A stretch of DNA of 64,000 nucleotides from Candidatus Fermentimicrarchaeum limneticum (lineage in GTDB: Archaea; Micrarchaeota; Micrarchaeia; Burarchaeales; Fermentimicrarchaeaceae), in NCBI GenBank assembly GCA_013426015.1, contig CP058998.1, positions 1,114,758-1,178,757 on the forward strand, in the 5' to 3' direction. The translations under genes and the position numbers were made by a program. Below the pieces are notes generated by a model, which saw nothing but the letters and a program-made list of their open reading frames with translations, was not told where the DNA came from and ran no database searches. Shown here one piece after another: positions 1 to 7,688 of the stretch (its first letter is position 1; each line of letters begins with the position of its first letter).

Positions 1-1328
1 TCTGCCTCAATGCAGACGTACAGAGAAAGCAGGAAAGCCCTCTCGGAGCCGCTAGTTAACATCTCTATAAGCTGCTCCGTTGCTTTCTTTTGTATCCTCG
101 CCGAGTAAGAAACCAGCTTTCCTGCTGCTTCATCCGTTGCTATGTCTATTGCCTGCCTATCGAGTACCTTGTTGTAATAGGAAAGTACTGATGAGAAATC
201 AGTCGGTCGGATATACATGGAGATGTGAAAAGCCCCCCTTGTCGTCATCAGTGGTTCAATGAATCCTGGAGCCACCAAGTCCGGATATCCAACCACGGCT
301 ATCGTGCGGTAGAAGCGGTTGTTTATCTGGATGTAATCCTTGCTGGTGTTTATGCACGAGGGGGCGACAAGTGTCGATAGCATAGAAGCGGTGCTGCTGT
401 AGTCAATCTTGCTATTGGTGAATTTCGACAGTTCCTTTACCTCTTCCCGTAGCGACTCCCATCTCCTTTGCCAGTCCTTGCTGAGTGTTATCGAAGCCAA
501 GTAACTCGAGTTCAGCTCGCAGAGCGGTGAGAAGAAGGATGAGTACAAAAGGATTATCCCATCATCATTCACCCTCTTGGGGACCAACCCAACGTTTGTA
601 AGACCTTGCATTACAATCTGGACTCTCTGCTCCAACACTCCCCTCCGTTCCTTCTCATCGTTTCCTTCATTCCTACCTGCGCTGATCATGACATTAAAAG
701 TCCTGTACATACTTTTTTCCTGCCTCATTCTGTTCCTCAGGAAGGATTCGAATGACTTGGAGAATTTCATCAGTCGGGGGTCTCGCGTCTCCTCAGCCCT
801 CTTCCTTATGTTCTCAAAGAACTCATCTATGCTCAACTGATGGGTTTTCACAACTATCTGGAGTGGAACCGTATCCGATGCGGAAGAACCTGATAGTGAA
901 TCCAGAAAGTTCTTGTATGACTCGAAAACTGCGTTCTGCTGTTTGTCATCCAAAACTGAGAAGTTCATTGGCTGCACCTGAATAATCGCCTTCAAATCAC
1001 CATTCCTCATGTACGCAACACCGTCACGTATGTCCACAACTTCAATGAACTCCAGCGCTTTGTCATCCAGAAAGCCGATTTTCTTCGGCGAATTTAAATA
1101 CGCAATTTTTGTGGAAGCCCATCTCTCAATATTGAGGAATGTCAGCGCAGCTCCTACTGCTGCCATGAACACCAGGAGCGGATACCTAAGCGCGCCTAGG
1201 AATTCCAGTTCCGCGTAAACTAAAATAAGAGCAAAAATGGTAAGCAGTGCGTATATCACCTGGCGTCTCCTCAGGCCGAAGACTATGACCTCCTCGTAGT
1301 CCCCCACCTCCTGAGGGATTTTTACCAT
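1..1328 (-). CDS. PrgI-VirB4-like secretion/conjugation ATPase, N-terminal part (cut by window edge)
   Basis: The reading frame stays open to base 1, so the C-terminus lies outside the window; about 442 residues are visible. I translated it by hand. Residues 1-20 are charged and precede two membrane segments (about 24-43 and 48-66), the layout of PrgI family proteins. From about residue 85 the sequence resembles the VirB4/TraC N-terminal domain (AIIQVQPMNF, PLQIVVKTHQ, and a later NNRFYRTIAVVGYP block). No Walker motifs are reached. VirB4-type ATPases power type IV secretion or conjugation at the membrane; a PrgI-VirB4 fusion is inferred from pattern, not from a search. The ATG at 1328 follows a GGTGGTGA Shine-Dalgarno site, and a TATA-like TTAATATACC lies at 1361-1370. 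The neighbouring membrane protein and toxin-antitoxin pair suit an integrated mobile or secretion locus. Confidence 0.75.
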   Translation of the reverse strand, partial: MVKIPQEVGDYEEVIVFGLRRRQVIYALLTIFALILVYAELEFLGALRYPLLVFMAAVGAALTFLNIERWASTKIAYLNSPKKIGFLDDKALEFIEVVDIRDGVAYMRNGDLKAIIQVQPMNFSVLDDKQQNAVFESYKNFLDSLSGSSASDTVPLQIVVKTHQLSIDEFFENIRKRAEETRDPRLMKFSKSFESFLRNRMRQEKSMYRTFNVMISAGRNEGNDEKERRGVLEQRVQIVMQGLTNVGLVPKRVNDDGIILLYSSFFSPLCELNSSYLASITLSKDWQRRWESLREEVKELSKFTNSKIDYSSTASMLSTLVAPSCINTSKDYIQINNRFYRTIAVVGYPDLVAPGFIEPLMTTRGAFHISMYIRPTDFSSVLSYYNKVLDRQAIDIATDEAAGKLVSYSARIQKKATEQLIEMLTSGSERAFLLSLYVCIEA

Positions 1329-1360
1329 CACTTCACCACCCGAATCTGTTAATGCGGAGA

Positions 1361-1370
1361 GGTATATTAA
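1361..1370 (-). promoter_or_regulatory. TATA-like box for the VirB4-like gene
   Basis: TTAATATACC on the minus strand lies about 33 bases upstream of the ATG at 1328, followed by a GGTGGTGA ribosome site. Spacing fits an archaeal promoter with a very short leader. No experimental support. Confidence 0.4.
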
Positions 1371-1379
1371 ATCAGCCGG

Positions 1380-1793
1380 TCAGCACGCTGGGGTAGCCGT
1401 GCCAGCCACCATGCCCACAAGAATCGGCAACACGACAGCAAGAGCTATGCAGAGAACACCCATAATCGGGGTTAAGAGCCCTAGGGCAAGAGCCGCCACG
1501 CCAACCTTCAACACTGTAGGAAGGCTCCCGAACTTCATGAAATCCACTTTCTCTTCTGGGTTGTTCTTCCTGTGCAGCAGGTATGCCGCAATGAGCGCGA
1601 CAATCCCGAGACCGATGGCAAACGGGCTTAGCAGGAAGAGGATGAGCGCGATTGTCGGCAGAATGCCCACGACAAGTATTTTGAAGTCGCAGAGAAGCTG
1701 CGACATCTCGGTAGGGGCATTGCCGGTTGTGCTTGCAGAGACGAAAACAAATAAGACCGCGGAGAGCAGCATCGCGAGTTTTGCGCCAACCAT
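1380..1793 (-). CDS. Multi-spanning membrane protein, possible secretion-system component
   Basis: 137 residues. An N-terminal hydrophobic stretch (about 4-22) looks like a signal peptide and is followed by a short polar loop. Two long hydrophobic regions (about 38-70 and 95-133) are separated by a charged HRKNNPEEK loop. It sits 51 bases upstream of the PrgI-VirB4-like gene on the same strand. Small membrane proteins beside VirB4 in archaeal loci are often pilin-like (VirB2) or channel parts, but I see no diagnostic motif and do not assign one. Strand choice: GGTGGGA lies just before this ATG and an AT-rich TATA-like stretch lies upstream, whereas the opposite-strand frame has arginine/proline-rich composition typical of a shadow. 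Confidence 0.6.
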   Translation of the reverse strand: MVGAKLAMLLSAVLFVFVSASTTGNAPTEMSQLLCDFKILVVGILPTIALILFLLSPFAIGLGIVALIAAYLLHRKNNPEEKVDFMKFGSLPTVLKVGVAALALGLLTPIMGVLCIALAVVLPILVGMVAGTATPAC

Positions 1794-1847
1794 AATCCCA
1801 CCAGATTTGGTTATTGCGCGAGGCTATATTAAGCTTGCTTTGTCCTC

Positions 1848-2099
1848 TCAGACTTTCCTGTAAGCATCGCTCCTCTTTCTGAAGAAGAGCAGGGTCACGA
1901 CTTCATTCTCAACCTTGTAGACAAGCCTGAAGTTCTCAATCCTAACGGAAAAGAAGTTGTGATGGTGGTGCAGCCTCTTGAACCGTGTCGGCTCTGCCTT
2001 GATTTTCTCAATTGCTTTCTCAACACGCAGCTTCAGTGCCTTGTCTGTGCCTTTGACATCATCTGCGAATGTCTTGGTGAACTGTATCCTGTAAGACAT
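1848..2099 (-). CDS. RelE/ParE-family toxin
   Basis: 83 residues with the RelE-superfamily layout: an N-terminal strand (YRIQFTKTF), two basic helices, then the C-terminal sheet with NFRLVYKVENEVVTLLFFRKRSDAYRKV. The arginine-rich end and terminal R-x-x-x-Y-R resemble the RNA-contacting surface of RelE ribonucleases, which cut mRNA on the ribosome. It lies 4 bases downstream of a small acidic/basic partner gene, the usual antitoxin-toxin order. A histidine run (HHHH) before the last strands is unusual. ParE-type gyrase poisons have a similar fold, so the target is not certain. Confidence 0.8.
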   Translation of the reverse strand: MSYRIQFTKTFADDVKGTDKALKLRVEKAIEKIKAEPTRFKRLHHHHNFFSVRIENFRLVYKVENEVVTLLFFRKRSDAYRKV

Positions 2100-2103
2100 T
2101 GCA

Positions 2104-2358
2104 TCATCTTAGGAGGGTTTTCAACTTGCTTTCCGGATTGATTTTTTCCTTGCCTGCCTTTATCCTCTCGTCAATCCTGATTGCCAAGCTCAAATCTTCC
2201 TCATCCTCGCTCAGGTTCTGGGAGATGAGATGGTATTTCTCGTTGAGCTGCAGCACCCCAAGTCTCAGGGCTTCGGCCTTGGTTTTCACAATGCCCTTCT
2301 TCACAGCTTCATCAATAATCTGCTCGACATATCCTTCGAAACGCATTGTTATGTTCAT
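2104..2358 (-). CDS. Antitoxin of the RelE-type pair
   Basis: 84 residues. The N-terminus (MNITMRFEGYVEQIIDEAVKK) resembles a ribbon-helix-helix type DNA-binding start; the rest is helical and charged, as expected for the part that wraps the toxin. It precedes the RelE-like toxin by 4 bases, so the two are very likely co-transcribed. The start is supported by a GTGAT site 4-5 bases upstream and an AT-rich promoter (TTTTTATATT-like) further up. Antitoxins of this kind usually repress their own promoter. The family cannot be named from sequence alone. Confidence 0.75.
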   Translation of the reverse strand: MNITMRFEGYVEQIIDEAVKKGIVKTKAEALRLGVLQLNEKYHLISQNLSEDEEDLSLAIRIDERIKAGKEKINPESKLKTLLR

Positions 2359-2475
2359 AAGATCACTATTAAAGTTATAGTATTATTAATATAAAAAGCT
2401 TTCTACAACGAAGTGATTTTCTAAGAAGCCGGCCATAACTCACGTAATCAATCAAAATATTAAGATTGCTTTGGC

Positions 2476-3330
2476 TCAGGCAACTCCGTACTGCTTTTTT
2501 ATCCCTTCAAAAGAAGGAAGGACGAACCCCTTCCTTGCCTCAAGGGTTTCCCGAAAGTCCTTCTCGCTTATCCCCAGCTTGCGCTTGGCTTCCTCAGCGC
2601 TCGGAATTCCTTTTTCATGAACCAGGGCAACTGTAACCAGCGAGTGAAATTCCCTGACGCGCTCCCATATCCGCTCCCCATGAGGGTTTTTTGACAGCTC
2701 CTCGATAAGCTCCCTTCTCACCTCGCGAATCTTTCTCGCATCGCCAAAATTCATACCAACGAAAAACGGCGAAACCATATCCCCTGCATGCATTATGCTC
2801 TCCTCTTCAACTTTGCTCCCCATAGTCTCGCGGATGTCCCGCTTAACTGACTCTGCATCAAACCAAAGCCTGTCAATCGCAATGCCCGCGGGCTTCATCC
2901 GCCTCGCCGTCTTCGATACTCTCTCCAAGTCAGAAGTGCTGGCATTCCTCAGCAGAATATCTAAGTCCATATCGCTGGTTGTTGAAGCGTACCCTCTTGC
3001 ATGGTTGCCTCCAAGCGCTATCGCAATGAACTTATCCCCAAATTCCTCCTCAAGCTTTTTAGTAATTTTTTCCATGTATCCAATGACCGTCTTATGCTCA
3101 CGCCTCTCCGCACCAGTGCCTTCTTTACCAATAAACTCAGGAAATTCTGGTTTGAAAACCTCTGCCCTTCCCATCTCCCTGAATCTTTTCTCCATTACAT
3201 TCTTTGCAGTTTCTCCGGCAGCCTTCCTCTCAGAAGGAGAGAGAATGCTCTTTTTCAGAGCTTCTTTCAGGCTTTCTTCAGTTTCCTCTTCCAGCTGCTT
3301 CTTTATGAGCTTGTCAGCCGATTTCTGCAT
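2476..3330 (-). CDS. Nucleotidyltransferase-fold protein
   Basis: 284 residues from the ATG chosen here. The first 80 residues are a highly charged helix (KKQLEEETEESLKEALKK). The core has a Pol-beta-like nucleotidyltransferase signature, ALGGNHARGYASTTSDMDLDILL, in which the usual G-S is G-G-N and the acidic pair is D-x-D. An upstream TTG (3369) would add 13 residues, but CTTAAATACC about 30 bases before the ATG at 3330 looks like a TATA box for a leaderless message, so I use 3330. Substrate is unknown; minimal nucleotidyltransferases of this class include MNT-type antitoxins, aminoglycoside adenylyltransferases and tRNA enzymes. It sits beside the toxin-antitoxin pair but is over 100 bases away. 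Confidence 0.6.
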   Translation of the reverse strand: MQKSADKLIKKQLEEETEESLKEALKKSILSPSERKAAGETAKNVMEKRFREMGRAEVFKPEFPEFIGKEGTGAERREHKTVIGYMEKITKKLEEEFGDKFIAIALGGNHARGYASTTSDMDLDILLRNASTSDLERVSKTARRMKPAGIAIDRLWFDAESVKRDIRETMGSKVEEESIMHAGDMVSPFFVGMNFGDARKIREVRRELIEELSKNPHGERIWERVREFHSLVTVALVHEKGIPSAEEAKRKLGISEKDFRETLEARKGFVLPSFEGIKKQYGVA

Positions 3331-3501
3331 ACCCAATTTATGCCTCTTTTGGTATTTAAGCTTGCCCAACTGCAGAAACTGCTCAGCAACCCCTCTCTGA
3401 AGAAGGAGTGGGAGAAGATCAAACCGATGAAGCCTCTCGCGTAGTCAACCAGCGCAACATTTATAAACTTTGTAAATCCATCCAACTGCGGAGATGATGC
3501 G

Positions 3502-4197
3502 ATGAGAATCGAATCTAAATTGTTCTTAATTTTGCTAGTTGGAGCAATCCTGCTAGTCGGTTGCACGCAGCAGCCACCCGCGCCGGGTCCTAACCAAACA
3601 CCACCGGCAAATCAAACACCAGCACCGCCAGCAAACCAAACGCCCGCGCCACCGCAGAATCAGACACCTACGCCACCAGCAAATCAAACACCAGCACCGC
3701 CAGCATCCACTGGAATGGACCAGCTGTACATGTTCGGCTCGGTGAAGAGCTACGAGTATAAAATCACCACGTCCGGGACTACGATGAACCTGAAGACGAC
3801 TATAACCGCGGACACTGTCGACGGGACTGCAGCGTGGCTGCAGCAGATGGACATGACGACGCAGGGCATAGAAGTTACCTCAAAGACATGGATCGACAAG
3901 GTGACGTACAAGTGCCTGAAAGTGATGACGGTCATGAACTACGAAGGGCAGAACATAGAGCAGGCTGGCCAATGCCCGACAGAGGGACCGAACTCAGCCT
4001 CAAGGACTGGGACGACAACCCCGCAGATGACCCTCGTGGGGACGGAATCTGTAACTGTTCCTGCAGGAACCTTCACTGCAACCAAATATTCGCTGGAGCA
4101 GGTCTATTACTGGTCCACAAGCAGCGTCCCCGTGCCGGTGAAGATAGCCTACGGCGACGGCACAATGACGATGGAGCTTGTCAGCTACGCATCCTAG
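3502..4197 (+). CDS. Secreted lipoprotein with NQT/proline repeat linker
   Basis: 231 residues. A signal peptide ends in a lipobox (ILLVGC, Cys about 21), so the protein is probably lipid-anchored outside the membrane. Residues about 28-68 are five NQT units separated by proline/alanine (NQTPAPPA type), a flexible linker rich in N-x-T sequons; most sequons are followed by proline, which in known oligosaccharyltransferases disfavours glycosylation. The remaining 160 residues form a beta-rich domain of unknown function with a paired cysteine region. A TATA box (TTTATAAA, about 3460) and a GGAGATG ribosome site precede the ATG. The gene lies next to the glycan locus, so it could be a glycosylation acceptor; this is inference. 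Confidence 0.75.
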   Translation: MRIESKLFLILLVGAILLVGCTQQPPAPGPNQTPPANQTPAPPANQTPAPPQNQTPTPPANQTPAPPASTGMDQLYMFGSVKSYEYKITTSGTTMNLKTTITADTVDGTAAWLQQMDMTTQGIEVTSKTWIDKVTYKCLKVMTVMNYEGQNIEQAGQCPTEGPNSASRTGTTTPQMTLVGTESVTVPAGTFTATKYSLEQVYYWSTSSVPVPVKIAYGDGTMTMELVSYAS

Positions 4198-4251
4198 TTT
4201 TTCTTTTTTTTTCAATCTATTTTTTAAACCTCTCAGGAGAATACATACCAC

Positions 4252-5721
4252 ATGATGAGGGAGCTGGTACAGCAGAACATATACGCATTTCTCACCCCCA
4301 TAACAGTGCTGATTTCAGGCTTGGTAGTCTCGCTGCTCTTCACAAGGCTGCTCCCCCCCGCGCAGTTCGGCGTATTCACCACTCTGATCTCATTCACAAT
4401 GCTGTTTGCGGGAATAAGCGACCTGGGAGTGCCAAACACGCTTGTTAAAATTGCTGGGGGCAGCTTTCACTCCAAGGATGGCCATGCGGGCTTCTACGTC
4501 CGATACCTGCTCAAGTGGAAGCTTGCGGCCATGATAATAGTAAGCGCAGCCCTCCTCGTCTTCTCGAAAGAGCTGGCGCAGGTCTTCCTGCACGATGCCG
4601 GCTTTGCCTATGTGATGCAGGCTATGTCTGTGCTCGTGATACTATTCTCCATAAGCCAGTTTGTGACAACCCTGTTCACCTCGATAGGGAGATTCGAATA
4701 TCTGTCCGTGATATCCGTTATACTCAATGGTTCAAAGGTACTTTTCCCCATACTCTTCATACTCCTCTTCGGCTCAAGCCTTTCGAGCATAATCGAGGGG
4801 GTGCTGGTGGCATTCGCTCTTGCCGCCCTCGCATCGCTGCTGCTCTTCCTATTCAGGTTCAAGGAGGATTTGAGTTATTCCGCCCCGAAAAGCACAACGA
4901 AGCTGAACTCATTTCTCTTTTATTCCACAGTGCTAGTATGGGCGGGACTTTTGTCCACCAATGTCGACGCTCTTATGCTCAACTACTTCCGTGGGCCGGG
5001 TGAACTGGCGTTCTTCCAGGTTAGCAACTCCGTAATAACCATGCTTCTTACGCTCCTCCCGTTCTCATCCACATTCATGCTCTCATTCTTGGTGCGGATG
5101 GAGGCAAAGAAAGAAAAGGAGCTGCAGAAGATATTCTTCGACAGGAGCATAAAGTATGGATTGCTTGCCTCCATACCACTGTCATTCCTGGTTTATCTCA
5201 CGGCAAACAGGATAATATTCTTCTTCTGGCCGCAGAGCTACATGCCATCTGCAATCTCGCTCAGGATACTCAGTCTGCTCATACCATTCAATCTCCTGAG
5301 CGGCATATGCGTCAGCCTGTTCATGAGCAAGGGCAGGATGAAAGAGCTTACCATAAACACGTTCATATTCTACCTGTTCACATGGAGCATTGGGCTCTAT
5401 CTTATCCCGAAATATGGGTTGGTTGGAACCGCACTTACGTTTGTGCTTTCGGCTATACTCCAGGCTATCGTCCTCGTGAGACTATCGTTAAAAACCCTGG
5501 GAATGCGCATCAACCCCATACATCTGCTAAAACCAGCACTTGCTTCCATCATAATAACTTTGGCAATCCTCATACTGAACCCCATTATAAAAAGCACCAT
5601 ACTCCTCTTCGTGATAGCAGGCGCATTATTCTGCGTAGCATACCTGCCGCTTCTGGATGCGGACGACAAAAAGCTGATAAACACCCTGCTCTCCCTTGCA
5701 AAACTAGGCTCTCTCTTTTGA
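4252..5721 (+). CDS. Polysaccharide flippase, Wzx/MurJ-like (MOP superfamily)
   Basis: 489 residues made almost wholly of hydrophobic helices, about 12-14 membrane segments. The N-terminus has the Wzx pattern: a short amphipathic start, then FLTPITVLISGLVVSLLFTRLLPPAQFGVFTTLISF and a GISDLGVPNTLVK block, which matches the usual conserved G-x-x-D-G/L-G region of polysaccharide exporters. Such proteins flip lipid-linked oligosaccharide across the membrane. A TATA-like TTTTTTAAAC precedes the start; a second ATG follows immediately. Its 3' end overlaps the convergent GT4 gene by 18 bases. It is the first gene of the glycan locus and the only obvious flippase in the window. Confidence 0.85.
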   Translation: MMRELVQQNIYAFLTPITVLISGLVVSLLFTRLLPPAQFGVFTTLISFTMLFAGISDLGVPNTLVKIAGGSFHSKDGHAGFYVRYLLKWKLAAMIIVSAALLVFSKELAQVFLHDAGFAYVMQAMSVLVILFSISQFVTTLFTSIGRFEYLSVISVILNGSKVLFPILFILLFGSSLSSIIEGVLVAFALAALASLLLFLFRFKEDLSYSAPKSTTKLNSFLFYSTVLVWAGLLSTNVDALMLNYFRGPGELAFFQVSNSVITMLLTLLPFSSTFMLSFLVRMEAKKEKELQKIFFDRSIKYGLLASIPLSFLVYLTANRIIFFFWPQSYMPSAISLRILSLLIPFNLLSGICVSLFMSKGRMKELTINTFIFYLFTWSIGLYLIPKYGLVGTALTFVLSAILQAIVLVRLSLKTLGMRINPIHLLKPALASIIITLAILILNPIIKSTILLFVIAGALFCVAYLPLLDADDKKLINTLLSLAKLGSLF

Positions 5722-6834
5722 CAGTTTCAGGCAGACTTCCTCAAACCTCTTAAGGAACTTCTCCCAGGAAAACTCCCTCTCAACGTATTTCCTTGCAGCC
5801 CTGCCCAGCCTCTCCGCTGCATCCTTGTGCTCAGCAAGGTAATCCATCCTCTTCACCATTTCATCAATATCATTCACCAGGTAGCCGACTCCCTTTCTCA
5901 CAAGCTCGGTTGGTCCGGCTTGGTTTATCGCTATGCATGGCTTGGAGGAGGCAAATGCTTCCAGTGGTATAAGGCCATAATCCTCGTTCACAGGAGTGTA
6001 AAGCACGCAGAAGCAGTTGGAGTAAAGCTCAACAATCCTCTCTGTTGGCAGATCGAGCATTATCTCCCCATCACCACCGAGCATTCCCCTTATCTTGTTG
6101 TAGTAAGCCACGTGCTCCCCCCTCTTTCTGTCAAGTGCTCCTGCAATGACGAATTTCCAGTCTTTGTGCCCCTTCCTGAACTTCTTGAATGCCTCTATCG
6201 CCATCTCAAAATTCTTCTCAGGAGCAATCCTAGAAGGGTAGAAAAAATATTTCTCGTAATCGCCGGCATGGAAATTCTCGTACTCAACTCCGGGCATGAG
6301 AATCTCGCTTTCCCTCCCAAGATATTTCTCTATCCTGTCCTGAACATTCCTGCTTATAGCGAATATGTGCTCTATTCTGGGAACAACAGAGAACTCTATC
6401 CTCCTGTAAGGCCGCATGAAGGACCAATAGAGCGCCTTCTGGAGGATATTCCTCCTTCTCATCCTCCACTCATACAGGTCAAAGGCCTCCCTGTTTGGAG
6501 AGAAGCAGTACCACACCACAGGGCTGTTCCTGTTCCTTATCCATTCCGAAGGAGTACCCTGCGCGTTCACAACATCATAGTCGTCAAGCTCCCTGAAATA
6601 GAACTGCTGTCCCGCAACAGCTGCGCTTCCAACCCTAGCCGGAAGAAGCGACGCAAGAGAGCGGAGCCTGCTTCCCATCACCTCAATCTCAACATTCTTG
6701 AACTCGGAGAAGGTATTCTCAGGCTCATAGATCGAGCAGTACACCTTCGCGTCAAAATGCTGGGCAATTTTAAGAACAACTCTCTCAGCCCCTCCTCTCA
6801 GCCTGAGGAACGGATGCGCAATTGCAAGCTTCAT
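5704..6834 (-). CDS. Glycosyltransferase, GT4 family
   Basis: 376 residues with a GT-B fold. The N-terminal Rossmann domain starts MKLAIAHPFLRLRGGAERVV, the usual acceptor-side start of GT4 enzymes. The C-terminal donor domain begins near FFYPSRIAPEKNFEMAIEAF and holds the E-x7-E type motif (NEDYGLIPLEAFASSKP). It adds a sugar from a nucleotide donor, retaining its configuration; donor and acceptor are not deducible. The start overlaps the stop of the upstream SDR gene by 4 bases (ATGA), so translation is probably coupled in a four-gene minus-strand operon with the SDR and the GDP-mannose dehydratase-like gene. Confidence 0.88.
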   Translation of the reverse strand: MKLAIAHPFLRLRGGAERVVLKIAQHFDAKVYCSIYEPENTFSEFKNVEIEVMGSRLRSLASLLPARVGSAAVAGQQFYFRELDDYDVVNAQGTPSEWIRNRNSPVVWYCFSPNREAFDLYEWRMRRRNILQKALYWSFMRPYRRIEFSVVPRIEHIFAISRNVQDRIEKYLGRESEILMPGVEYENFHAGDYEKYFFYPSRIAPEKNFEMAIEAFKKFRKGHKDWKFVIAGALDRKRGEHVAYYNKIRGMLGGDGEIMLDLPTERIVELYSNCFCVLYTPVNEDYGLIPLEAFASSKPCIAINQAGPTELVRKGVGYLVNDIDEMVKRMDYLAEHKDAAERLGRAARKYVEREFSWEKFLKRFEEVCLKLSKERA

Positions 6835-7688
6835 TCAAACCCCTCGTAAGTCATCCTCAACCCATCTTCCAGATTCACCTTCGGTCCCCACCCAAGCAGC
6901 CTTTTCGCCTTGCCTATGTCCGCGACCAATTCCTTTATCCTGTCCGGCTTGTCCATGCTGACAAGCTTCGGCCGCTTTCCGCTCACATTGGAGAGCAACT
7001 CAGCAATTTCCTTCGGGGTGCTGCCCCTGCCGCTTCCTATGTTGAAGCACTCTCTAGGCGAATCCACTGCAAGCAGCATTGCATCAACAACGTCATCAAC
7101 ATATACAAAATCTCTCATCGAGTTCAGGTTTCTCAAAGTGATGCTCCCTCCCTCCAACTTTGAGAGGATTGTCGGTATCAGGTAATCCCCTCTCTGCCCT
7201 GGCCCGTAAACATTGAAGAATCTCAGCACTGTTGCGCCGTATGAGAGGCATATGCTCTCTGCAGCAACCTTGCTGCGCCCGTACGTCGATGTCGGTCTAA
7301 GAGGATGGTCCTCGGCAACAGGCAGGCGTTCTGGAGCTCCGTACACATGAGCTGAAGAACTGAGCACCATTCTCTCGATATTGCTTCTCCTGCACTCCTC
7401 CATCACGTTCAAGGTCCCGTACGAGTTAATCAGGAAAGCCTGCTCAGGATTCTCCTCGCATATTTTCGGGTCTGCAATCCCAGCAAGATGAAACACAACC
7501 TCCTGCCCTTCGAAATCGAGCGAATCCTGCTTTGTCACATCAATCCTGACGAACTTCCCTCTACCGCTCTCAGTCTTGCTGGCAACCGTGACATCTGCGC
7601 TGAGTTCCCCCAGCCTTGTAACTAGGCGAGAGCCTATAAACCCGTCACCTCCCGTTACAAGAACGGGCGTGTCCTCCCAATCCATCAT
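6831..7688 (-). CDS. NAD-dependent sugar epimerase/dehydratase (extended SDR)
   Basis: 285 residues. The Rossmann motif is VTGGDGFIGS (residues about 10-19), the active-site Ser/Tyr/Lys set is SSSAHVYG and YGRSK, and the family FNVYGPGQ loop follows. It is shorter than typical GalE (about 310-340). Likely substrate is a nucleotide sugar in surface glycan synthesis; the exact reaction is not deducible. Translation overlaps both neighbours (TAATG upstream, ATGA downstream). The last 30 codons carry a 58-base stretch identical to the 3' end of another SDR gene 17.7 kb away (24544-25524), suggesting recent recombination. Confidence 0.85.
   Translation of the reverse strand: MMDWEDTPVLVTGGDGFIGSRLVTRLGELSADVTVASKTESGRGKFVRIDVTKQDSLDFEGQEVVFHLAGIADPKICEENPEQAFLINSYGTLNVMEECRRSNIERMVLSSSAHVYGAPERLPVAEDHPLRPTSTYGRSKVAAESICLSYGATVLRFFNVYGPGQRGDYLIPTILSKLEGGSITLRNLNSMRDFVYVDDVVDAMLLAVDSPRECFNIGSGRGSTPKEIAELLSNVSGKRPKLVSMDKPDRIKELVADIGKAKRLLGWGPKVNLEDGLRMTYEGFE
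6856..6913. repeat. 58-bp direct repeat, copy 1
   Basis: Bases 6856-6913 are identical to 24581-24638. Both copies encode the same C-terminal SDR segment (KAKRLLGWGPKVNLEDGLRM) in otherwise diverged genes. Identity ends abruptly on both sides, the mark of gene conversion or a crossover rather than simple protein conservation. Confidence 0.95.

Noticed and set aside
1399-1863. 154-residue plus-strand open frame opposite the membrane protein gene
   Set aside because: Arginine/proline-rich composition, no ribosome site, and it overlaps both the membrane protein and the toxin gene; the minus-strand frame has a good start and membrane character.
3586-3705. Short tandem repeats that could suggest a CRISPR or other DNA repeat array
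   Set aside because: The repeats stay in frame and encode NQT/proline units; unit length and lack of unique spacers exclude CRISPR. No CRISPR array was seen in the window.
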